The translations under genes were made by a program, and so were the position numbers. Shown here in pieces: positions 58,422-64,000 of a stretch of DNA of 64,000 nt. Positions within the stretch are counted from its first letter, which is position 1, and every line of letters begins with the position of its first letter. Origin of the DNA: Armatimonadota bacterium (GTDB taxonomy: Bacteria; Armatimonadota; Fimbriimonadia; Fimbriimonadales; Fimbriimonadaceae); contig JAFDWS010000006.1 of NCBI GenBank assembly GCA_018268375.1, positions 186,001 through 250,000 on the forward strand. The letters are read 5' to 3'. Under the pieces are notes generated by a model that saw only the letters and a program-made list of their open reading frames with translations, searched no databases and was not told the DNA's origin.

Positions 58422-59297
58422 CTAGGAACCTGCTCCCCGGCCCACCTGGCCGATCCTGTTCGAAAGGCTCTGGATCAGCCCCGCGACCCTGGGCCCGCTC
58501 CTATAGAGGTAATCGCCTGGAGCTCCAAGGACATTGCGCGGGGACTTCTTCACCGCATCGATGGAAGCCAGGCGAGGGTCTGCCGCGACCTTCGCTGCGC
58601 CTGTCTCTTCCGTCAACACGATCTGGGGATTCCCCGCCACCAAGGTTTCCATCGAAACCGTTGCGAACTCCTTGCCTGGGGGCCCGATCAGGGTGCCTCC
58701 GCAAACCTTGACGACGTCCGCCAGGAACGAGTCGGTTCCTGCAGCCATGTACTCTCCTGTCCCCGGCATGAGGATCGCGACCCTGACTTTGGTCTGGGGC
58801 GCCGCGGCCTTGGCCGTTTCCATGGCGGAATAGATCTTATCGACGCAAGAAGAAGCCTTTTCCGGCTCATTCAATTCAGACCCCACCTTAAGGATGTAGT
58901 CCATCAACCCCTGAACGGTGTCCACGTCCATCGGGAACAAGGTCGCCCCTGTCTCCTTCAGCTTTTCCATGTCCGTATTGGCATAGAGTTTCTGGTTGTA
59001 GAGGACGAATTGCGGCTTGTATTTCGCGATCTTCTCGAAGTCAGGCTTGACGCCAGAAACAACGATCGGCACGTTCTTCATTCCCAGCGGGTAATTGCAA
59101 CTCGAGGTCCGTCCGACCATCTTGTCCACAAGTTGAAGTTCCCCTAGGATTTCGGACGTGTCAGGGCTCAAGCTGACGATCTTGCTGACGACCGGCCCGG
59201 GCTTTCCACCAGGCGGCTCTGGCCTGGATTGTGGGCCGCAGCCCTGAGCAAGAATGATTGCGAGGAGACAAGGGCCGACGACCCTCAGAGACCGCAT
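58422..59297 (-). CDS. Cobalamin/iron-type ABC substrate-binding lipoprotein (BtuF/TroA-like)
   Basis: 291 residues from ATG 59297; the frame continues upstream across the tRNA-Trp and should not be used. The signal ends in a lipobox-like 'LLAIILAQGCGPQS', so lipoprotein at Cys. The two-lobed periplasmic binding fold is shown by 'SKIVSLSPDTSEILGELQL' , 'GVKPDFEKIAKYKPQFVLYN', 'TGATLFPMDVDTVQGLMDYI', 'PGTGEYMAAGTDSFLADVVK' and 'VSMETLVAGNPQIVLTEETG'. It resembles BtuF-class III binding proteins for B12, siderophore or heme. The permease and ATPase are not adjacent. Heads the operon with mtnP; a TTGATC-17-CATAGG box upstream is a weak promoter candidate. Confidence 0.8.
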   Translation of the reverse strand: MRSLRVVGPCLLAIILAQGCGPQSRPEPPGGKPGPVVSKIVSLSPDTSEILGELQLVDKMVGRTSSCNYPLGMKNVPIVVSGVKPDFEKIAKYKPQFVLYNQKLYANTDMEKLKETGATLFPMDVDTVQGLMDYILKVGSELNEPEKASSCVDKIYSAMETAKAAAPQTKVRVAILMPGTGEYMAAGTDSFLADVVKVCGGTLIGPPGKEFATVSMETLVAGNPQIVLTEETGAAKVAADPRLASIDAVKKSPRNVLGAPGDYLYRSGPRVAGLIQSLSNRIGQVGRGAGS

Positions 59298-59340
59298 GGC
59301 ACATTGTGCCCTATGGGGCCATGCGCGCCACTGATCAAGG

Positions 59341-59369
59341 TTGGGACTCCGGGCCTGCGGAGGTATCAT
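59341..59369 (+). promoter_or_regulatory. tRNA-Trp promoter
   Basis: TTGGGA (59341-59346) and TATCAT (59364-59369) are 17 bases apart. Transcription would start near 59376, about 8 bases before the tRNA. It lies in the same short region that holds the divergent lipoprotein operon promoter. Confidence 0.6.
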
Positions 59370-59383
59370 GTTGGGCCACGCCC

Positions 59384-59459
<76 letters not shown>

Positions 59460-59527
59460 GTCACCCTAACTCAAGTTAGCCTGAAATTAAGCCGATCTTG
59501 AATGTTGGGGGGCTCGACTGGCCACCT

Positions 59528-60388
59528 ATGTATACGGGCGTACTCATCCTTGTCGCTACGAGCGTCGTCGCGTTCGCGCTCATGACGCTGCTTGTCTGGC
59601 GGCGGCGCAACCATTCGGCCGAGATCCTCTTGGCCGCCTTGCCCTTGGTCGTCATTCTTGTGCTGGCCCACCTTCGGGTCGAACAAGGCGCCGAGCGGGT
59701 CCGGAACGAACTGCGCGACTCCCTCCGATCGTTTGCCCCGACCTTCGCAGCAAGCGCGGAACGCATGGGCCACGCCGACCTCAAGACCGGGGACAACGAT
59801 AGCCTCGCCTATTGGCGCTTCATTGCCGCTGAGACGCGCTGGATGCGCGAATATCCGGTCGCTTCCGCAATCTACACGGTGAGGCAGGATGGGAAGGGAG
59901 GCTTCGTGTTTGTCACGAGCGCCGCCTGCGACTACGACGGCAATGGGACGATCCAAGGCGAGAGAGAGGAAAGGGTCCCCAGTGGAGATGAGTACGAGGA
60001 GAAGCCGCCCGAGTTCGCCGATGCCTTCACGAAAGGCGAGGGGTTCTCGCCTTCGCCAGCCAAGGACAAGTGGGGCGTCTGGGTGACCGCCACTCACGTC
60101 TTGCGGGACTCTCAGGGCAAGCCTGAAGCCGCCTTGTGCGTCGATTTTCCCGCCAGCGACTGGGCCGCTGCCCAAGACCGCGAGCGTTTTCGAGCGACGG
60201 AGGTAGGCCTGTTTGTCGTGAGCCTCTATATGGTCGTGGCGACCCTTGTCCTCCGAATGACCGCCGATCGCCGCGAAGCAGAGCAGAGCAGCCTTGCGAT
60301 GGAGAGGCTGTTGGCGCACTCCGACTCCGTCATGGAGTCCGCAGAGGGCCTGGTTGCCCCCGGGGCCGAAGACGACAGCGCGGCCTAG
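59528..60388 (+). CDS. Membrane sensor-like protein without an output domain
   Basis: 286 residues from ATG 59528; a TTG at 59498 is possible. Two N-terminal helices (MYTGVLILVATSVVAFALMT and LLAALPLVVILVLAHL), a periplasmic alpha/beta domain of about 170 residues with a turn-rich acidic segment 'CDYDGNGTIQGEREERVPSG' and the strand 'GVWVTATHVLRDSQGKPEAA', then a third helix ('GLFVVSLYMVVATLVLRMTA') and a 45-residue cytoplasmic tail. This is the architecture of the N-terminal half of CHASE-type receptors or adenylate cyclases, but there is no kinase, cyclase or GGDEF domain. It converges on the anti-sigma gene with a 4-bp overlap. Confidence 0.68.
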   Translation: MYTGVLILVATSVVAFALMTLLVWRRRNHSAEILLAALPLVVILVLAHLRVEQGAERVRNELRDSLRSFAPTFAASAERMGHADLKTGDNDSLAYWRFIAAETRWMREYPVASAIYTVRQDGKGGFVFVTSAACDYDGNGTIQGEREERVPSGDEYEEKPPEFADAFTKGEGFSPSPAKDKWGVWVTATHVLRDSQGKPEAALCVDFPASDWAAAQDRERFRATEVGLFVVSLYMVVATLVLRMTADRREAEQSSLAMERLLAHSDSVMESAEGLVAPGAEDDSAA

Positions 60389-61116
60389 TTGCCCTGTCGC
60401 AATTGGTTGGCCGCGGACGCCAAATCAGGGAACTCGCGATTGCCCAGGAGCATGAAGAGGCAACCTGAATCTGGCCAGCACACGGCTCGCGCGTCGTTGA
60501 AATTACCGACGGAGTAGGACTCGTATCGCTGATTGAATCCTTCGACCGAAGCCACGCCTCTCACGACGATCAGGTTCATTTCACCGTGCCCATCGTCAAT
60601 GACCATCCTGGCCGCCGGACGGCCGTCGACGAACCCGAGCTCGAGCTTGTGGACGCGGACTTCTTGTCCGGTGGGGACTGGTTGCACCCCGACGCGCTGC
60701 TTGACCGCCGCGATGGCCTCACCGTCGCCGCTGAAGTTGAACGGCGTCAGCCCATTGAACAAAGATGCGACGTGGGAGCCGGCCAGGGGCCGGGTGCGAT
60801 CCATGCGGCCCATCGTTGCCGCGCTGAAGATGCCGACCAAAAAAATAAGGCAGAACGCCCATGCGTACCGCCCCACGAAGGTCTCGACCGTCCTGGTCTT
60901 TGCCAACGCATCGAGCCGCGACTTGCAAGCAGACCAGCACTCCTCGTCGCCGACAGGTGGCACCTTTTCACGCAGTTGCTCCTTGAACAGCCTCGCCCAC
61001 TGCAGCTCGTTCTGAGCCTCGGGCGACTCTGCGACGAGTGCCTGAGCTTCTTCCTTCTCTTTGCCCGCGAGCTCGCCATCAGCGAGCGCGTGGACCTTTT
61101 CGATCCAGTCGCTCAT
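60385..61116 (-). CDS. Anti-sigma factor-like membrane protein
   Basis: 243 residues; start ATG 61116 overlaps the sigma gene stop by 4 bp, the usual coupled layout. Residues 1-55 form an anti-sigma-like helical domain ('KVHALADGELAGKEKEEAQA', 'LVAESPEAQNELQWARLFKE') but the zinc His-x3-Cys-x2-Cys of ZAS domains is absent. A membrane helix lies at about 84-101 ('YAWAFCLIFLVGIFSAATM'), followed by a 140-residue periplasmic domain ('PFNFSGDGEAIAAVKQRVGV', 'HKLELGFVDGRPAARMVIDD'). Predicted to hold the ECF sigma factor at the membrane until an envelope signal releases it. Confidence 0.82.
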   Translation of the reverse strand: MSDWIEKVHALADGELAGKEKEEAQALVAESPEAQNELQWARLFKEQLREKVPPVGDEECWSACKSRLDALAKTRTVETFVGRYAWAFCLIFLVGIFSAATMGRMDRTRPLAGSHVASLFNGLTPFNFSGDGEAIAAVKQRVGVQPVPTGQEVRVHKLELGFVDGRPAARMVIDDGHGEMNLIVVRGVASVEGFNQRYESYSVGNFNDARAVCWPDSGCLFMLLGNREFPDLASAANQLRQGN

Positions 61117-61667
61117 TTCTTTAAATATCCTTGTTCAAGCGCAAACATTTCCAATTCCCGTCTCAGGATCGCCCGCCCGCGGGCGATGCGCGACCTCACC
61201 GTGCCCACGGGCACTTCGGTCGCTGCAGCGATCTCGTCATAACTCAGCCCTTCGAGGTCCGATAGGACGACCGCGATGCGGAACACCTCCGGCACCTTCG
61301 ACAGGGCCTCTTCGACCTCCGATCCGAGCATTTCATCGAACACTTGGCGGTCGGGGGCCTGTTCGGCAGGGCTCACGGGCTCCATCGCCTGCTCCTCATC
61401 AAGAGAGCTGTTGGTGCCTTCGCGCTGCCGCTTCCGATATTTGTTGATGTATAAGTTCGTCAGGATGCGGAGCATCCAGGCCTTGAAGTTCCGACCGTCA
61501 AACCGGTCAAACGCCTCAAAGGCCCGTACAAGCGCCTCCTGCGCCAAGTCGCTGGCCTCTTCTCTGTCCCGGGTCAGCCGCAGGGCTGTCCCGAAGACAG
61601 ATGGGAACACCTGCTCGGCCATCCGTTCGAAGCGCTCTTTCTGTGGGTCGCCCCGCTTGAAGAGCAT
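61113..61667 (-). CDS. ECF-subfamily RNA polymerase sigma factor
   Basis: 184 residues, the ECF length. Region 2: 'FPSVFGTALRLTRDREEASD', 'LAQEALVRAFEAFDRFDGRN' and 'FKAWMLRILTNLYINKYRKR' (region 2.2-2.4). A charged linker follows, then region 4: 'LSKVPEVFRIAVVLSDLEGL', 'SYDEIAAATEVPVGTVRSRI' and 'ARGRAILRRELE' with the helix-turn-helix recognising the -35. It is coupled to the anti-sigma gene. A candidate autoregulated promoter lies at 61694-61722. It presumably controls an envelope-stress regulon in response to the anti-sigma sensor. Confidence 0.92.
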   Translation of the reverse strand: MLFKRGDPQKERFERMAEQVFPSVFGTALRLTRDREEASDLAQEALVRAFEAFDRFDGRNFKAWMLRILTNLYINKYRKRQREGTNSSLDEEQAMEPVSPAEQAPDRQVFDEMLGSEVEEALSKVPEVFRIAVVLSDLEGLSYDEIAAATEVPVGTVRSRIARGRAILRRELEMFALEQGYLKK

Positions 61668-61693
61668 CCGACGGATGGTACCACTCGGCCATG

Positions 61694-61722
61694 TTCAACG
61701 GGCCGGGGCATCCCACAGTTCC
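61694..61722 (-). promoter_or_regulatory. Candidate ECF-type autoregulated promoter
   Basis: On the minus strand GGAACT (61717-61722) is followed after 17 bases by GTTGAA (61694-61699), resembling ECF -35 (GGAAC) plus a -10 of the GTT/GTC class, about 27 bases before the sigma gene start. ECF operons often autoregulate; the assignment rests on pattern only. Confidence 0.35.
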
Positions 61723-61765
61723 CGGAAAGGCCATTCCAAGCGAAAATGCGGTCCGTTGCCTCGGT

Positions 61766-62524
61766 CTAGAACTTCGACAGCCAGTAGTCCGCGACCTTCT
61801 TGTCGAATTCGCTTGAGGTCTGCGAGCCCGCCACTGTCTTAAGCTGCCCAACAGCGTCTTCGTGGCGGGTGTCTCTCCAGAGCAGTGCCAGATTGATCCG
61901 GGCTACCGAATTCATGGCTGGAGATTTCCCTTCCTTTTCGACCGAAAGCCACGCGTCTGCGGCCCGGTCTCCTTTCCGAAGGTACGTCAGGGCTTGCGCT
62001 TGGCAGAACCAAGCCATTTCGCGCTCCTCAGGCCTTGCCTTCTGCGCAAGTCCAAGGCAGTTAGCCGCGAGGTCAGGCAGCAGGCTGGACGCGTAATAAG
62101 TGGCCAATCGGACGAGATCCGAGTCCGACGGTCTTCCCTTTGCTCGAAAGATCAGGGCGTCGTGCGATTGCCACACGTCCTTCACAGCCTTGACCCAATC
62201 GCGGAGAAGTCCAGGGGGCAACGCGCCACGAGCAACCCCCACAATAGCTCCTTCACCATCAATGAAAACGAAAGTGGGCGAGTCGGGATCGGCAAAGCGC
62301 AATCCCTGCTCGGGGTTCCGAGCAAGGGCGACGCCCTTCAGGGAGGCGACGACGGCCTGATCCTCCAGCGTAGAACTCTCCACGAGCTTCGCCAGGGGAC
62401 TGTCGAGCGCGCCCGCTTGGAAGAGACCGAGGCCGTGGTTGTTCTTGGCAGAGTTCCTCATCGCCCCGAAGTCGTTGCCCCAGTCCAGATGGACCTGCGC
62501 CAAGGCGAGCGCGAAAAGGATCAT
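61766..62524 (-). CDS. Thioredoxin-fold/TPR-like exported protein, 252 aa
   Basis: Starts most plausibly at ATG 62524 (a GTG a few codons upstream is possible; the frame to 62686 lies inside mqnE). A short signal (MILFALALAQVHLDWG) precedes a thioredoxin-like region of about 100 residues: 'EQGLRFADPDSPTFVFIDGE' and 'GAIVGVARGALPPGLLRDWV', where no CxxC is present. Residues 140-250 are TPR-like helices ('ATYYASSLLPDLAANCLGLA', 'AWFCQAQALTYLRKGDRAAD'). Role unknown, possibly in envelope redox or protein binding. It follows mqnE on the same strand after 35 bp and precedes the sigma gene by 98 bp. Confidence 0.62.
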   Translation of the reverse strand: MILFALALAQVHLDWGNDFGAMRNSAKNNHGLGLFQAGALDSPLAKLVESSTLEDQAVVASLKGVALARNPEQGLRFADPDSPTFVFIDGEGAIVGVARGALPPGLLRDWVKAVKDVWQSHDALIFRAKGRPSDSDLVRLATYYASSLLPDLAANCLGLAQKARPEEREMAWFCQAQALTYLRKGDRAADAWLSVEKEGKSPAMNSVARINLALLWRDTRHEDAVGQLKTVAGSQTSSEFDKKVADYWLSKF

Positions 62525-62559
62525 TGGTCTTTCGACGGCCAGCGCCGTGTCCGCGTTTC

Positions 62560-63720
62560 CTATTTGACGTTGACGGGAATCAAGTGGCGGGGTCTTGACT
62601 GGGCGGGTCGGGGTTCTCGCGTAATTTCCTGGTACAGCGAGTCGCGCTCGACGGGAACCCGGCCCGCTTCGAGGATCATCGCGCACATGTTGTCGTAGGT
62701 GAGGGCCTGCGTCTTGTTGCCGAACTCGCCTTCCTTGTAGGTGATCTCGTATTCGTGCACGAGTCCATCCGTATCATCTGCGCCGTACCAGAGCGCGGCT
62801 TGCGTCACCTCGGGCGTGTTCATGATCCAGAAACTCTTGACATGGTCGAAGTTGTCCAGCATCAGCCGTGCGACCGCGATGTTCCTCAGGTCGGTGTAAC
62901 CGGTCTGGGGCTTGACGTCTTCCAGCTCGGTGGCCTCAGGATGGAAACTCAAGGGCGTGTAGCACACGAAATGGCCGGTCTCGTCCTGTAGCTCACGGAG
63001 CTGCCGCAAGTGGTCAGCCCGCTCCAGGTCGGTCTCGATGTGGCCGTAGAGCAACGTCGCGTACTGCTTTAAGCCCAGTTTCGCCGCGGCGCGGGCCACC
63101 GACTTCCAGCCTTCGCCGTCCATCTTCCGGCCAAACAACTCGCGATGCACACGGTCGCTCAACACCTCGATCCCGCCACCAGGCAGCGAGTCGAGCCCAG
63201 CTTCGATCAAGTCTCTGAGGGCCTGTTCGTGAGTGACGCCTCCCTTCGAGGCGATTTGCTCGATCTCGATAGCAGTGAAGGCCTTGACGTGGACGCCGGG
63301 GAGGGCCTCCTTGACCGTCCGCACAAGGTCGAGATAGTACTGGTAGGGCAATCTCGGGTTGATGCCGCCGACCATGTGAACTTCAGTGATCAGGGCGTCC
63401 CGGTGCCATTCGAGCCGCCTCCTGACCTCGTCGAGCGACATCTCGTAAGGATCAGGGCCACCCTTTTTGGCATAGAAGCTACAGAACTTGCAGAACTTAT
63501 TACAAATGTTCGTGTAGTTGACGTGCTGGTTCCGAACAAAGTAGGTCCGCGCCCCATGCCGCCGCTCCCGGACCATGTTGGCCATCGCACCGACTGCGGT
63601 CAGGTTGGGATGCTGGAAAAGCCGGACGCCATCCTCGACGCTCAGCCGTTCGCCCTCGTCGACCTTCCGGTAAACGTCCATCAGGTCTGCAGGAACCACG
63701 CGCTCGGCTGCGATCGGCAT
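62560..63720 (-). CDS. mqnE: Aminofutalosine synthase MqnE (radical SAM)
   Basis: 386 residues from ATG 63720, with GGAAAGA upstream; in-frame TTG 63732 and GTG 63729 are alternatives. The radical SAM cluster is C73-x3-C77-x2-C80 in 'NICNKFCKFCSFYAKKGG'. Other MqnE motifs: 'VHMVGGINPRLPYQYYLDLV', 'VHVKAFTAIEIEQIASKGGV', 'GLDSLPGGGIEVLSDRVH', 'ATLLYGHIETDLERADHLRQ' and 'LSFHPEATELEDVKPQTGYT'. MqnE joins SAM and carboxyvinyloxy-benzoate to form aminofutalosine in the futalosine menaquinone pathway. The other mqn genes are not in the window. An inverted repeat overlaps the start region. Confidence 0.93.
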   Translation of the reverse strand: MPIAAERVVPADLMDVYRKVDEGERLSVEDGVRLFQHPNLTAVGAMANMVRERRHGARTYFVRNQHVNYTNICNKFCKFCSFYAKKGGPDPYEMSLDEVRRRLEWHRDALITEVHMVGGINPRLPYQYYLDLVRTVKEALPGVHVKAFTAIEIEQIASKGGVTHEQALRDLIEAGLDSLPGGGIEVLSDRVHRELFGRKMDGEGWKSVARAAAKLGLKQYATLLYGHIETDLERADHLRQLRELQDETGHFVCYTPLSFHPEATELEDVKPQTGYTDLRNIAVARLMLDNFDHVKSFWIMNTPEVTQAALWYGADDTDGLVHEYEITYKEGEFGNKTQALTYDNMCAMILEAGRVPVERDSLYQEITREPRPAQSRPRHLIPVNVK

Positions 63721-63729
63721 TCTTTCCAC

Positions 63730-63755
63730 CAACTTTCAATGAAAACTGAAAGTTG
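63730..63755. repeat. 9-bp inverted repeat upstream of mqnE
   Basis: CAACTTTCA (63730-63738) and TGAAAGTTG (63747-63755) are perfect complements around an 8-base AT-rich spacer, ending 9 bases before ATG 63720. It could be an operator, or a hairpin next to the ribosome binding site. A TAAACT box (63761-63766 on the minus strand) with TTGTGC 15 bases further upstream is a weak promoter candidate next to it. Confidence 0.5.
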
Positions 63756-63817
63756 CCCCTAGTTTAGCCTACACCGAGCAAGCACAAGGGTCGTTTTAAC
63801 TCCAGAATGAGATGAGA

Positions 63818-63875
63818 AGGCACCCACGCCCGTCCCTCAATGGTCGGAACAAGTCTGGCGGGGTGCCTCTTTTCC
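63818..63875. terminator. Terminator-like hairpin upstream of mqnE
   Basis: AGGCACCC-A-CGCC (63818-63830) pairs with GGCG-GGGTGCCT (63857-63868) over 12 bp with one bulged A, followed on the plus strand by CTTTTCC. It lies between mqnE and the partial gene at the right edge, both on the minus strand, and can fold on either strand. The neighbouring 63872-63928 stretch is the most AT-rich in the window and holds TATTGCA/TGCAATA repeats. Confidence 0.5.
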
Positions 63876-63928
63876 TCTCCCTTGTTCAGTATTGCATTAT
63901 ATTATGTTTTCTGCAGTATTTTGCAATA

Positions 63929-64000
63929 TTATTCTGACGATTGTTTCTCTTCCACCTTGTCGCGGAGTTCTAGGGCCTCTTCGCGGAGGGCTTCGGGCAC
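63929..64000 (-). CDS. C-terminal fragment of an unidentified protein
   Basis: A minus-strand frame enters from the right edge and stops at 63929-63931 (TAA). The 23 visible residues, ending 'REEALELRDKVEEKQSSE', are charged and helical, as in a coiled-coil or flexible tail. Too little is present to name it. Confidence 0.45.
   Translation of the reverse strand: MPEALREEALELRDKVEEKQSSE

Noticed and set aside
58146..59147. 333-residue plus-strand frame
   Set aside because: Antisense to mtnP and the binding lipoprotein, both with conserved motifs.

Overview
The window is a GC-rich (roughly 60% by eye) bacterial chromosome segment of dense, short-gap operons with frequent GTG/TTG starts. It most resembles Armatimonadota of the Fimbriimonas type. 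That is an inference from gene content, not a database result: a mycobacterial-Sdh1-like succinate dehydrogenase, the futalosine menaquinone enzyme MqnE, pseudopilins with long globular tails, PEP-CTERM proteins, secreted kelch and ankyrin proteins, and many secreted glycosidases. I see no phage, transposase, IS element or CRISPR array.

Layout. 0-12.6 kb: NmrA-like reductase, M42 peptidase, and the three subunits of an Sdh1-type succinate dehydrogenase scattered as membrane anchor (2.7 kb), flavoprotein (5.8 kb) and iron-sulfur subunit (12.5 kb, opposite strand), with GH172, DUF1579 and VWA genes between them. 12.7-28 kb: large exported proteins (ankyrin/heme-motif/cyclase-like fusion, kelch protein, copper amine oxidase, TPR-redoxin fusion, GH32 hydrolase, seven-heme cytochrome c, PEP-CTERM protein, Tat-exported glycosidase), plus tRNA-Ala(GGC) and a divergent DoxX/HxlR pair. 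28-32.8 kb: M28 peptidase followed by unrecognised genes, a nested inverted repeat and a 411-base non-coding gap rich in hairpins. 32.9-45 kb: a 1425-residue GH38 protein overlapping a HupE/UreJ-like gene, then a five-gene minus-strand run (class V PLP enzyme, cysteine dioxygenase, YeiH-type exporter, GNAT, alcohol dehydrogenase) that reads as cysteine-sulfur disposal. 45-47 kb: a complete TPP riboswitch with promoter and terminator, placed in front of a pseudopilin gene and an FMN reductase. 47-52 kb: PEP-CTERM protein, TIM-barrel isomerase, HAD hydrolase, cyclophilin and two oligopeptide-type ABC permeases.

52-64 kb: a compact minus-strand operon (B12/iron-type binding lipoprotein, MTA phosphorylase, HEAT protein, RpiB, a catalytically dead S41 homologue and an active S41 protease), tRNA-Trp(CCA), a membrane sensor-like protein facing an ECF sigma/anti-sigma pair, a thioredoxin-fold protein and MqnE. 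The picture is an aerobic, respiring heterotroph with a large secreted repertoire. The most unusual items are the TPP riboswitch in front of a pseudopilin, the inactive/active S41 pair, the ankyrin-heme-cyclase fusion, the cysteine-to-sulfite cluster and the structured gap at 31.5-31.9 kb.
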